Part shown: positions 8,493 to 17,191 of the stretch, one piece after another | Numbering within the stretch: the stretch's first letter is position 1 | Layout: each line of letters begins with the position of its first letter | IMG/VR virus record: IMGVR_UViG_3300022752_000005 | Coordinates: 1-36,938 of that record | Strand: one strand, 5' to 3' | DNA length: 36,938 bases | Source of the DNA: a virus | Notes under the pieces: model-generated | Told to the model about the DNA's origin: nothing | Database searches by the model: none | The model's input: only the letters and a program-made list of their open reading frames with translations | Translations under genes and position numbers: made by a program

Positions 8493-9124
8493 GTGGGATT
8501 ATGCTTAATGTGGTTGGTGGTACTTTTGCCCCTGCCATTCCTACAGTAATTGGCCAAGCATTTGGCGGTGGCTTTTATGCTGGTCAAATTGGTGTTAGTA
8601 GTGTTGCTACGCATTACTTAATTGTTGGGCCTAAATCTTCAGCTCAAGATCAAAAGTTGTGGAGTAATACTGGTACTAGCACACCTGGTACAACTTCTGA
8701 TATTGACGGGCCTACCAACAGTAATAACATGAACAATGTTTTACACCCAGCAGCATATTTCTGTAAGGGATTGAGTGTAGGTGGTCAGACAGACTGGTAT
8801 ATGCCAGCTACAAATGAACTGGAAGTTTGTTACTACAATTTAAAACCAACAACTGCTACAAATAGCACATCATCAGGAATTAATCCAAATGCTGTTCCTG
8901 CTAGAGCAAGTAGCTACACATCTGGAACGCCAGCTCAAACGTCTGCTGCTGACTTTATAACATCTACTGGAGCAGAAGCGTATGATGCTTTACAGTATTG
9001 GGCTAGTACAGAACTCACTGCTACAAAAGCATTGATGATGCGCTTTAATAATGGTTATCAGGCAACTTATCTTTATAAGAGCAATACACTCCGTGTAAGA
9101 GCAGTTCGTAGAATACCAGTTTAA
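8489..9124 (+). CDS. Receptor-binding type protein with a DUF1566/Lcl C-terminal domain
   Basis: This 211-residue protein starts in an ATGA overlap with the fibre stop. From about residue 105 it shows [18 protein letters not shown], then YWASTE near 170, then an F-NG stretch and a terminal VRAVRRI. This order (W-M/L-P-T-ELE, YWSSTE, VRxVR) is the pattern of DUF1566/Lcl-type domains, which have a C-type-lectin-like fold. Such domains are often host-contact modules in fibres and are a common scaffold for diversity-generating retroelements. No reverse transcriptase is visible here. Receptor binding is inferred. Confidence 0.75.
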   Translation: MSGIMLNVVGGTFAPAIPTVIGQAFGGGFYAGQIGVSSVATHYLIVGPKSSAQDQKLWSNTGTSTPGTTSDIDGPTNSNNMNNVLHPAAYFCKGLSVGGQTDWYMPATNELEVCYYNLKPTTATNSTSSGINPNAVPARASSYTSGTPAQTSAADFITSTGAEAYDALQYWASTELTATKALMMRFNNGYQATYLYKSNTLRVRAVRRIPV

Positions 9125-9144
9125 ATTTTAAAAGGAGTGTTCCA

Positions 9145-9579
9145 ATGTACATTTGTATAACCGAAGTTGATGCAGTTACAAAAATACTCTGCACAGTAGA
9201 ACCACAGCGCACAGGCCCATCAATGCCTTTTGTTAAAGGTTTTGTAAACGCATGGAATGACAGTTCTACATGGCCTGTAGAAACATCGTCTGATGGCACA
9301 TACCTAAGAGCGCCCAAGTATTACGGCACTTGTGATGACGATGCAGACACGACTGTTGTTGGTGTTTTACAAGTATTGACTGAGGCAGAATACACCGCAG
9401 CTAGAATTGCTGAACATGAAGCCCGTAGACCTTATCCATCTTGGATTGGTTACTTAGACACAATGACTTGGGGTGCGCCAGTACCAAGACCAGCAGATGC
9501 CATTATGAATGGTGGCAATGTTGCATATAAATGGGACGAAGCTACAGTTAACTGGATTCCACAGGCCAATCAAGGATGA
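9145..9579 (+). CDS. Hypothetical tail-associated protein with a WDEATVNW C-terminal motif
   Basis: This 144-residue protein has a strong SD (AAAAGGAGTG) before its ATG. The C-terminal region has YPSWIGYLDTMTWGAPVPRP and YKWDEATVNWIP. Related endings occur in small proteins encoded after fibre genes, some annotated as fibre assembly chaperones. That makes a fibre-assembly or fibre-tip role plausible. Its last 4 nt overlap the sulfotransferase start. Confidence 0.65.
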   Translation: MYICITEVDAVTKILCTVEPQRTGPSMPFVKGFVNAWNDSSTWPVETSSDGTYLRAPKYYGTCDDDADTTVVGVLQVLTEAEYTAARIAEHEARRPYPSWIGYLDTMTWGAPVPRPADAIMNGGNVAYKWDEATVNWIPQANQG

Positions 9580-10397
9580 AAGAGTTTTTCTTTATCTCTG
9601 GTTTGCCAAGGTCAGGCTCAACCCTACTTTCGGCTATCTTACGTCAGAACCCTGAGTTCTACGCAGATATTTCCTCTCCAGTACAAGGCTTGGTTACATC
9701 AACCATTAACGTCATTACGGGAGGCGAGAGCAACCATCTGATTGATGAAGACAGACGCAAGCAAATACTAAAAGATTTATTTAACGCTTACTACAAAGCA
9801 GTTACTCCAAATACTGTATTTGACACTAGTAGGGTATGGACTGCCAAAACGTCTTTGCTAAAACATCTTTACCCACAGACTAAGATTGTTTGTTGTGTGC
9901 GTGATCTACCTTGGATACTTGATAGCTTTGAACGCATTGCTGCCAAGAACTCTTTGTATGGTGCAACTTTGACAGACGATGAAGCAAAGCAAACAGTCAC
10001 CACAAGATGTGATGCCTTGATGGATGTAAAGAAGGAAGGCCAAGTGGTAAAGCCCTATTATTTTCTGGAAGAAGGTTTACTGCTAAACCCCGACATGATT
10101 TTGTTAGTGGAGTATGAATCTTTATGCAAACAGCCTGAAAGTGTGATGCGTGAGATTTATGGGTTTATTGGCAAGCCTTATTTTGACCATGACTTCAAGG
10201 ATGTCGAGTATGAGAATGAGGTATATGACAAAGCCTTAAACATGAAAAGTCTACATACAGTCAGAAAAGAAGTAACATGGCAAGAACGTCCATCAATTCT
10301 TCCTAATTCTGTTTGGGAAAAGTATTCTGGCAAAGAATTCTGGCGCAAACCAGCACCAGAGTTTGCAATCAAACAACTTTACAAGGTTAAAGGATGA
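9576..10397 (+). CDS. PAPS-dependent sulfotransferase
   Basis: This 273-residue protein carries the 5'-phosphosulfate-binding loop GLPRSGST (9-16) after a hydrophobic strand. A 3'-phosphate-binding segment CCVRDLPWILDSFERI (about 106-121, with R109 and S117) completes the PAPS-binding site known for this fold. It would transfer a sulfuryl group from PAPS to a hydroxyl or amine of a glycan, protein or lipid. It overlaps its neighbours on both sides by 4 nt, and the next gene encodes an APS-kinase-like enzyme that could supply PAPS. It lies in the tail module, so a virion component is a possible acceptor; the substrate is not known. Confidence 0.85.
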   Translation: MKEFFFISGLPRSGSTLLSAILRQNPEFYADISSPVQGLVTSTINVITGGESNHLIDEDRRKQILKDLFNAYYKAVTPNTVFDTSRVWTAKTSLLKHLYPQTKIVCCVRDLPWILDSFERIAAKNSLYGATLTDDEAKQTVTTRCDALMDVKKEGQVVKPYYFLEEGLLLNPDMILLVEYESLCKQPESVMREIYGFIGKPYFDHDFKDVEYENEVYDKALNMKSLHTVRKEVTWQERPSILPNSVWEKYSGKEFWRKPAPEFAIKQLYKVKG

Positions 10398-11182
10398 AAC
10401 GCATATTAGTTATGGGCTTGCCTGGCGCTGGTAAAACTTACCTAGCACAGCACATTCTTGAACACTTGCAAAATGACCGCAAAACAGTCATGTGGCTGAA
10501 TGCTGATGATGTGCGTAAGAAATACAACGATTGGGATTTCTCCCATGAAGGCCGTATTCGCCAGAGCTTGCGTATGCGTGATCTTGCTGATAGCTACGAT
10601 GTAGATTATGTGATCTGCGACTTTGTTGCACCTTTAGTTGAGATGCGTAACAACTTCAAGGCCGATTGGACTGTCTGGGTTGACACGATCAACCAAGGTA
10701 GATTTGAAGATACCAATAAGGTGTTTGTTGCGCCAGAACAGTATGACTTCAGGATTACTGAACAAAAGGCTGAGAAATGGGGTGAGTTCATTGCGGCTCA
10801 CATTTTGGATGACCGCCAACGCCCTGTGTTTAATTGGCAAAAAGAAACAGTACAGATGCTTGGTAGATGGCAACCTTGGCATGAAGGCCATCGTAAGTTG
10901 TTTGAGAGAGCATTGGCTAAGACAGGTCAAGTTGTTATTCAAATCAGAGACTGTCAGGGTTGGAATGGCTCAAACCCATTTGCTGCTAATCAGGTAAAAG
11001 ACTTTATCAAGCGTGATTTAGACCCTTTGTATCAAGGTCAGTATGAGATACAACTTGTGCCAAACATTGTTAACATTACCTATGGTCGTGATGTGGGCTA
11101 CAAGATTGAACAAGAGTCTTTTGACGATGCCACTCACGCTATTTCAGCAACCAAGATACGCAAAGAAATGGGCATAGGTTGA
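10394..11182 (+). CDS. APS kinase fused to an HxGH nucleotidyltransferase (PAPS-synthesis candidate)
   Basis: This 262-residue protein has two parts. Residues 1-130 look like adenylylsulfate kinase: Walker A GLPGAGKT (8-15), LNADDVR (35-41), CDFVAPL (75-81) and DTNKVFVAPEQYDFRIT (106-122). Residues 155-260 look like a small nucleotidyltransferase with GRWQPWHEGH (157-166, the HxGH motif), GRDVGY (231-236) and ISATKIR (250-256). APS kinase makes PAPS from APS and ATP. The second part could act like a minimal ATP sulfurylase or like an NMN- or cytidylyl-type transferase; sequence alone does not decide. It is translationally coupled (ATGA) to the sulfotransferase. Confidence 0.82.
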   Translation: MKRILVMGLPGAGKTYLAQHILEHLQNDRKTVMWLNADDVRKKYNDWDFSHEGRIRQSLRMRDLADSYDVDYVICDFVAPLVEMRNNFKADWTVWVDTINQGRFEDTNKVFVAPEQYDFRITEQKAEKWGEFIAAHILDDRQRPVFNWQKETVQMLGRWQPWHEGHRKLFERALAKTGQVVIQIRDCQGWNGSNPFAANQVKDFIKRDLDPLYQGQYEIQLVPNIVNITYGRDVGYKIEQESFDDATHAISATKIRKEMGIG

Positions 11183-11185
11183 ATC

Positions 11186-11410
11186 ATGAAAGAAGTCACC
11201 CACGAACAAATCTACGAAAGACTGCTTGCGGTTGAAACTAAAGTAGATACCATTGACACGAACACAAAAGGTATTGTAGAGGCTATACACGCCTTGGATG
11301 GGGCTTTTAAAGTACTAGGTTGGGTTGCCTCTGCTGCCAAACCTATTCTGTGGGTGGGTGCGCTAATTATGGCTGCTGGTGCTATTTGGCAAACATGGCT
11401 TAAAAAGTAA
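11186..11410 (+). CDS. Small membrane protein, XhlA/holin-like
   Basis: This 74-residue protein has an N-terminal heptad-like helix (residues 4-35, with a YERLLAVETKVDTIDTNTK pattern). A single hydrophobic segment lies at about 47-67, ending in a basic LKK tail. This layout matches XhlA-type phage membrane proteins that assist holins. It is far from the spanin and endolysin genes, so a membrane or virion role other than lysis remains possible. Confidence 0.65.
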   Translation: MKEVTHEQIYERLLAVETKVDTIDTNTKGIVEAIHALDGAFKVLGWVASAAKPILWVGALIMAAGAIWQTWLKK

Positions 11411-12066
11411 TGGCTAATGTAAAACAACAACTAGATATTCCTGCTATACCTTCTTTGGGTACATCAGGAATTGTCTATTCTCAAAATGTCCAGAATCAAA
11501 ACAATGGGCTTTTGAGGTTGTTTTTTACCAAGCTAACAAACGTAATTGGTTCTTTGATTGGGCCTTCTGGTGGGAAGTACTTAAACAATCCTTATGGTGT
11601 TTTTTTAGATACTACAGATCAAGTTGCAGCCAACACAACAACCGCTTATCCAGTTACTCTAAACACAACAAGTTTGTCCAATGGTGTTTCTGTTGCAAGC
11701 AATTCAAGGATTACTGTAGCTTTTGATGGCATTTGGAACTTACAGTTTTCAATTCAATTTAAGAATACCACCAATGATGGCCAAGACTTTGATATTTGGT
11801 TTCGCAAGAATGGCGCAAATATAGATAATTCAAATAGCCGCTTTCACGTGCCAGCAAGAAAAATTCTTGCCGATCCAAGTCATTTGATTGCATCTTTAAA
11901 TTTTATGGAAAGCTTAGTAACAAACGACTACATTGAAATAATGTGGAGGACAACCGACACAGGAGTTAGTATTGAGCATTTTGCTGCTAGTTCAACCCCA
12001 ACAAGACCAGTAGTCCCTTCAGTCATTGTCACAATGACGTTTGTGTCTAACCTACCTACGCTATAG
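11410..12066 (+). CDS. Beta-sandwich (C1q/jelly-roll-like) structural protein
   Basis: This 218-residue protein has a core from about residue 70 with FLDTTDQVAANTTTAYPVT, then GVSVASNSRITVAFDGIWN, DIWFRKNG and ASSTPTRPVVPSVIVT. I recognise this pattern from a family of phage surface proteins resembling C1q-like jelly rolls. It begins on the last base of the preceding stop. A head or tail decoration role is likely but not proven. Confidence 0.75.
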   Translation: MANVKQQLDIPAIPSLGTSGIVYSQNVQNQNNGLLRLFFTKLTNVIGSLIGPSGGKYLNNPYGVFLDTTDQVAANTTTAYPVTLNTTSLSNGVSVASNSRITVAFDGIWNLQFSIQFKNTTNDGQDFDIWFRKNGANIDNSNSRFHVPARKILADPSHLIASLNFMESLVTNDYIEIMWRTTDTGVSIEHFAASSTPTRPVVPSVIVTMTFVSNLPTL

Positions 12067-12075
12067 AATGCAGAT

Positions 12076-13551
12076 ATGGCTTACATTCCACTACAAATTC
12101 CTCCAGGCGTATACAAAAATGGGACTGAATATCAGTCTAAAGGTCGTTGGAACGGCTCAAATTTGGTACGTTGGTATGAAAACACTATCCGTCCAGTAGG
12201 TGGATGGAGGAAGCGTTCTACTAATCAAATGACAGGTTTAGCCCGTGGTTTGATTAACTGGCGAGACAATAACAATAACAGACGTATCGGAATTGGTACG
12301 CATTCAAAGCTATATGCAATGAATGAAGCTGGTGCTTTGTTTGATATTACACCAGCAAGTTTTACTGTTGGTGATGCAGATGCAGTACTTAAAATTGGTT
12401 ATGGTTATGGAACTTATGGAAGTTCTGCCTATGGCGTTGCAAGACCAGATTTAGGCTCATATACCCCTGCAACTACTTGGAGTTTAGATACCTTTGGTGA
12501 GTATTTGGTTGCCTGTTCAACTAAAGATGGTAAATTGCTTGAGTGGCAGTTGAATACGGCTAATGATGCTGTTGCCATTACTAACGCACCAACAAGTTGT
12601 ACTGGCTTAATTGTTACTCAAGAACGATTCTTGTTTGCATTGGGTGCAGGTGGTAATCCTCGTAAAGTCCAATGGTGTGACCAAGAAAACAATACTGTAT
12701 GGACTCCCGCTGCCACCAACCAAGCTGGAGACTTTGAGTTAACCACTATTGGCTCATTAATGTGTGCTAAACGAATCCGTGGATCTACCATTTTGTTTAC
12801 TGATGTGGATGTACATACGGCTACATACATCGGTCCTCCGTTCATTTATAGTTTTGAACGTGTTGGTACTGGTTGCGGTGTTATCTCTAAGCAATCAGTA
12901 GCGACTACTGACAATGCTTGTATTTGGATGTCTGGATCGGGATTTTGGATATACGATGGTTTTGTCAAACCCTTAAACTCAGATGTATCAGATTACGTGT
13001 TCAGTAACATGAACACTACTCAATCATCAAAGGTTTATTGCGTTCACAACTCTACTTATGGTGAGATCTGGTGGTTTTACCCAAGTGCAGCTTCTAACGA
13101 AGTAGATTCTTATGTTTCTTACAACTATCGTGAGAATCATTGGGCTATTGGTACGTTAGCACGTACGTGTGGGACAGATCGTGGCATCTTTACCTATCCA
13201 ATTATGGTTTCTACAGATGGGTACGTCTATGAGCATGAAGTTGGCTTTGCTTACGATGGTCAAACATTGTTTGCTGAATCAGGACCAGTAGAACTTGGAA
13301 ATGGAGACAGAACTATGAGTCTGACGGGATTAGTTCCTGATGAGAAGACTTTAGGCGATGTCCAAGTTCGGTTTAGCACTAGGTTTTATCCCAATTCGAC
13401 AGAATATAACTATGGCCCATATTCAATGGCTAATCCAACTTCAGTTCGCATAAATGGTAGGCAAATAGCCGCCAAGATTGAGGGTGTTAGATTAACTGAT
13501 TGGCGTGTTGGGACAATTAGGTTTGATGGAAAGCTTGGCAGTTTGAGATGA
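12076..13551 (+). CDS. Tail hub/stabilisation protein (P22 gp10-like nozzle)
   Basis: This 491-residue protein starts IPLQIPPGVYKNGTEYQSKG and continues RWNGSNLVRWYENTIRPVGGW, the characteristic opening of P22 gp10-like stabilisation proteins (P22 gp10 is 472 residues). Repeated aromatic and Gly-rich blades through residues 60-400 suggest a beta-propeller. In P22-like tails this protein closes the channel below the adaptor. Position after the structural genes and before the internal proteins fits. Confidence 0.85.
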   Translation: MAYIPLQIPPGVYKNGTEYQSKGRWNGSNLVRWYENTIRPVGGWRKRSTNQMTGLARGLINWRDNNNNRRIGIGTHSKLYAMNEAGALFDITPASFTVGDADAVLKIGYGYGTYGSSAYGVARPDLGSYTPATTWSLDTFGEYLVACSTKDGKLLEWQLNTANDAVAITNAPTSCTGLIVTQERFLFALGAGGNPRKVQWCDQENNTVWTPAATNQAGDFELTTIGSLMCAKRIRGSTILFTDVDVHTATYIGPPFIYSFERVGTGCGVISKQSVATTDNACIWMSGSGFWIYDGFVKPLNSDVSDYVFSNMNTTQSSKVYCVHNSTYGEIWWFYPSAASNEVDSYVSYNYRENHWAIGTLARTCGTDRGIFTYPIMVSTDGYVYEHEVGFAYDGQTLFAESGPVELGNGDRTMSLTGLVPDEKTLGDVQVRFSTRFYPNSTEYNYGPYSMANPTSVRINGRQIAAKIEGVRLTDWRVGTIRFDGKLGSLR

Positions 13552-13952
13552 TTGACTATGAAAAGTACAAGATTAATGGTGAATTACCATTATGGGCTGT
13601 ATCTTTTCAAAAAGTAGAGAAAATCTTACAACCTGCTTTAGAATACGACAATACATATAATATGCAGGACGTAGCCGACTGTATTGACAGTTGTACGATG
13701 CAATTATGGCCTAGTGATAATAGCGCAGTTATTACTCAGGTACAAAACTTTCCAAGAATGAAGGTTTTGCATATATTTTTGGCAGGTGGCAATCTAGAAG
13801 AATTAGAAATACTTGCCCACCATATTCAGAAGTTCGCTGAAGACATGGGATGCCAAAAGATCACCTTAACAGGACGTAGAGGTTGGTCAAGAACTTTTGT
13901 ATCCAAATTTAACATGAAGCCAACACATTATTGGCTATCAACGGAGGTGTAA
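13548..13952 (+). CDS. Small GNAT-fold-like phage protein
   Basis: This 134-residue protein overlaps the hub stop by 4 nt. The segment MQLWPSDNSAVITQV, then KVLHIFLAGGNLEEL and the end CQKITLTGRRGWSRTF, match a family beside internal virion genes of podoviruses, sometimes annotated as acetyltransferase-like or T7 gp13-like. The acetyl-CoA loop of active GNAT enzymes is not clear, so a structural or assembly role is more likely than catalysis. Confidence 0.72.
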   Translation: MIDYEKYKINGELPLWAVSFQKVEKILQPALEYDNTYNMQDVADCIDSCTMQLWPSDNSAVITQVQNFPRMKVLHIFLAGGNLEELEILAHHIQKFAEDMGCQKITLTGRRGWSRTFVSKFNMKPTHYWLSTEV

Positions 13953-13954
13953 TT

Positions 13955-15640
13955 ATGTCTGGTGGTTCAAGTCAACAATCACAGCAGTTAGATCCTGCAT
14001 TGCGTGAAGCTTATTTGCAGAACGTACAAAGCGCACAAGGCGTTGCCGCAGGTTTGGCTCCAAGAGAGTTTGCAGGGTTTACTCCTGATCAACAACAGGC
14101 GTTTGCGTTGAATCGTTTGTATGGAAGCGCCCAAAGCGCTCCAACTTTGTATGCGACTGATGCTGCAAATATATTGAGACAAGGCGCTCAATATACTCCT
14201 CAGAATGTCCAATATGGTGCGTTTGGTGGAGCAACAGTAGACCCTGCGGCTATGGCTGCTCAACAAGGTTATCAAGCGGCACAATTTGCAGGTGCTACTG
14301 CTGGTCCTGCTGAGAGGGCGCAAGCGGCTCAACTATCCCGTTCAGCAGTTCGTGATGTAAATGCCGAGCGTATTGCCGCAGAGCGTATCGCTGCTGCACA
14401 AGCAGCTAGAAGTGGCGCAAGAGATGTATCTGCTACTGGTGTTACAGGCGCTCAAGTAGCATCTGAAGCTTTGGGTCAGATTGCTCCACAAGCTCGTGGA
14501 AATATTCGTGATATTGAGGCGGCATCATTTCTGAATCAAAATATTCAGCAGTATATGAATCCATATACGCAAGCTGTTACTAATCAAAGTTTGCAAGATT
14601 TAGAGCGTTCACGCCAATTAGAACAACAGAGAACTGCGGCTCAAGCTACTGCGGCACGTGCTTTTGGTGGCTCCCGTCAAGGTGTTGCGGAAGCAGAGAC
14701 TAATCGTGCATTTGGAGAAAATGCAGCTCGATTGGTTGCCCAACAGAATGCCGCTGCTTACCAGGCTGCACAACAAGCTTCTGAGGCTGACATTGCTCGT
14801 ACTATGCAGGCTCAACAGCTTAACCAAGCTCAAGATGCCGCTACTACTCAGCAAGCATTGCAATTAGCGGGTCAGTTTGGTTTGGCTAACCAAGATGCAA
14901 ACTTACGTGCGGCTTTGGCTAATCAAGGTGTTGATGTCCAGTATGGTCTTACAAATGCCCAACTTCAACAACAAGCGGCATTGGCAAATCAAGCTACTGG
15001 TTTAACTGCAGCTCAAGCTAATCAAGATGCAATGCTAAGGGCGGCACTATCTAATCAAGGCTATGATTTTAATGTTGGTCAGATGAATACAATGAACCAA
15101 CAAGCCACTAACTTGGCAAACCAAGCGGCTGCTAATCAGATGGCTCAGTTCAATGCTGGTAACTTGCAACAAGCAGGTCTTGCTAATATGGGCGCTACTA
15201 ACCAAGCTTCTCAGTTTGGTGCTTCTGCATTTAATCAAGCAGGTTTAGCTAATCAAGCGGCTTTAAATGCACGTGCGGCTCAACAAGCAGGACTGACTCA
15301 GCAAACGGGTTTGACTAATGCTCAAAACTTGTTACAAGCTAACTTAGCTAATCAGCAAGCTGGTTTGGCTGCCAATCAGCAAGCACTTACTAGTGGAAGC
15401 CAGTTGGCCTCTGCCGCTACAAACTTGCAAAACCTTGGATTTGGTCAGGCCAATCAACTTGCTCAACAAGGTGCATTGCAACAAGGCTTCTCACAACAAC
15501 AGTTGGATGCCATCCGCAATCTCCCATTGGAGCAACAACAGATTCTCAACCAAGCATTGGGACTCAATGTTGGCGGTGGTTCGGGAATGCAATCATCTTC
15601 TACTTCACGCCAAGGTTTGCTTGGCTTGCTTGGCCTCTAA
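13955..15640 (+). CDS. Gln/Ala-rich internal virion protein
   Basis: This 561-residue protein starts at the ATG at 13955, chosen because GGAGG lies 7 nt upstream; an upstream in-frame TTG lacks such a site. The N-terminus (SGGSSQQSQQLDPALREAYL) precedes a very long Gln/Ala/Asn-rich region. Irregular repeats of the type LANQ-A and QAGLANQ are densest at about 320-500. No enzyme motif is seen. Its place before another large protein and a transglycosylase-bearing protein fits a set of podovirus internal (ejection) proteins. The repeats probably form long helices. Confidence 0.75.
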   Translation: MSGGSSQQSQQLDPALREAYLQNVQSAQGVAAGLAPREFAGFTPDQQQAFALNRLYGSAQSAPTLYATDAANILRQGAQYTPQNVQYGAFGGATVDPAAMAAQQGYQAAQFAGATAGPAERAQAAQLSRSAVRDVNAERIAAERIAAAQAARSGARDVSATGVTGAQVASEALGQIAPQARGNIRDIEAASFLNQNIQQYMNPYTQAVTNQSLQDLERSRQLEQQRTAAQATAARAFGGSRQGVAEAETNRAFGENAARLVAQQNAAAYQAAQQASEADIARTMQAQQLNQAQDAATTQQALQLAGQFGLANQDANLRAALANQGVDVQYGLTNAQLQQQAALANQATGLTAAQANQDAMLRAALSNQGYDFNVGQMNTMNQQATNLANQAAANQMAQFNAGNLQQAGLANMGATNQASQFGASAFNQAGLANQAALNARAAQQAGLTQQTGLTNAQNLLQANLANQQAGLAANQQALTSGSQLASAATNLQNLGFGQANQLAQQGALQQGFSQQQLDAIRNLPLEQQQILNQALGLNVGGGSGMQSSSTSRQGLLGLLGL

Positions 15641-15649
15641 GGAGTTTAT

Positions 15650-17191
15650 ATGTTTAATCTTGGTTTGCTGTCTGATGCGGCACTTACTGGTTTAAGTGAA
15701 GATGAAAAGAGTAACCTGCAAAAGCAAGCTACTCAACAATTCTTACTTGGCTCTTTGTTAAGCAATGACCCCTCTATGGGCTTAAAGTCTGCTCTTTCTG
15801 TGCCAGATCAGTACTTGAGTGGTCAACGTGCTATTACTGAAATGCAGCAAAAGGCTGCTGATCGTGCTGCTGTTGCAAACTTCCAAGGCAGATATATGCC
15901 TACGCAATTTAATGAAGCTAGTCCTCAGTATATGGGTCCAGTTACCCCTAATGTTGCTCAACAACAAGAAGAGTTAAAGGCTGCTAGAGCGCAAGGTTTG
16001 CCATTTAATATTCAGAATGCTTTACAAGATGTAATTAATTTACCTACTGCTGCGCAAGGACCAATGCGAGAAACCATTACTGCATTGCAACCTAAAGTGC
16101 AAGGTAATTTATTGCTAAACCCAAATATGCAAATATTGCGTGGTTTGCCAACACAAGATAAAGGCATTACATCTCAATACAACCCATTAACTGGTGGGTA
16201 TTCTGCGGCTCCTGTGCAGAACTATATGCAATCTATGATTCAGTCTACTCCTCCAGAAGTATCTGCTAACACTATGCTTGTTCCAATGCAAGGCGGTGGA
16301 TTTACACAACAAGCCATTCCAGGCGCTACTACTGCTATTGGAGATATTGAAAGAGCTAAAGCAGTTGCTCAAGCGGGCGGTCAAGTTGAACAAGTTATTG
16401 GAGCAGATGGCAAGACATACTTTGTTCCTAGGTCTTCTCTTCTTACTCAACCTCCTCGTACTGGCGGTGTTGGAACTACTCCAGCAACTGGCGGTGTAGG
16501 TGCAGTAGCTAAAATTTCTCCTGCTCAAGAAGCAGTAAATCTGGCAACATCAAACCGATATAACGAATTTACAAAGACTGCTCTTGATGCCGCATTGACT
16601 GTTGGTGATCGTAAAACTTCTGCTGAGTATTTGTATAACGCTGCTGAACAACTTGATCCAAATAAACTGACAGAGTTTTTTGCTACAGGTGCTTCTTATA
16701 TGAGAGCTATACCTGGTGTTGGCGACAAGTTTGACTCATTAGTTGGCAATGTTAACTTGCTAAACAAGACACGATCTGAAGGTGTTTTGAAGGGTTTGAG
16801 CAACATTAAAGGCAATGCCAATGCGTTTGAAGGTGGCATTGTTGACAAGGCCACAACTGGTGTAACTGATCCTAAGTTTGTTACTAAGTACGTGTCTGCT
16901 CTTGAAATTGCTGCCGCAGATAAAGATGATGCTCGTCAGAGATTTATTGATTCTTACACTGGTGATCCAAAAGCTGTTTATACGGCATGGGCTAATTCTC
17001 CTGATAACCCTCGCTTGTACAATCATCCAAAGGTTAACCAATTCCTTAATGAGCAAATTTCTTCTTGGCAACAAGGTGGCTCACAAGGTACTCCTGTAAT
17101 GCCATCTGGTTTTACAGTAGGCCGTAGCAAATCTACTGGTGCTATCCTTATTAAGAAGCCTGATGGCTCTACATATACAGTAGGTCAATAA
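15650..17191 (+). CDS. Internal virion (ejection-type) protein
   Basis: This 513-residue protein has a helical N-terminus (LSEDEKSNLQKQATQQFLLG), a low-complexity Pro/Gln middle and an Ala-rich helical region at 290-450. It ends with a short IGGFTVGRSK-like strand pair (FTVGRSKSTGAILIKKPDGS). SD AAGGAG precedes the ATG. It overlaps the next gene by one base. The three-gene series suggests a function like T7 gp14/15/16 or P22 gp7/16/20. No specific family is assigned. Confidence 0.7.
   Translation: MFNLGLLSDAALTGLSEDEKSNLQKQATQQFLLGSLLSNDPSMGLKSALSVPDQYLSGQRAITEMQQKAADRAAVANFQGRYMPTQFNEASPQYMGPVTPNVAQQQEELKAARAQGLPFNIQNALQDVINLPTAAQGPMRETITALQPKVQGNLLLNPNMQILRGLPTQDKGITSQYNPLTGGYSAAPVQNYMQSMIQSTPPEVSANTMLVPMQGGGFTQQAIPGATTAIGDIERAKAVAQAGGQVEQVIGADGKTYFVPRSSLLTQPPRTGGVGTTPATGGVGAVAKISPAQEAVNLATSNRYNEFTKTALDAALTVGDRKTSAEYLYNAAEQLDPNKLTEFFATGASYMRAIPGVGDKFDSLVGNVNLLNKTRSEGVLKGLSNIKGNANAFEGGIVDKATTGVTDPKFVTKYVSALEIAAADKDDARQRFIDSYTGDPKAVYTAWANSPDNPRLYNHPKVNQFLNEQISSWQQGGSQGTPVMPSGFTVGRSKSTGAILIKKPDGSTYTVGQ

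Noticed and set aside
8994-9124. Possible diversity-generating retroelement variable region with a template elsewhere in the genome
   Set aside because: No second copy of this segment and no reverse transcriptase gene were found in the window.
10634-10997. Frames in both other orientations within the APS-kinase fusion gene
   Set aside because: No ribosome sites, no motifs, and fully contained in a gene with strong motifs.
13931-13954. TTG start 24 nt upstream for the Gln-rich protein
   Set aside because: GGAGG is placed 7 nt before the ATG at 13955, and the upstream TTG has no such site.
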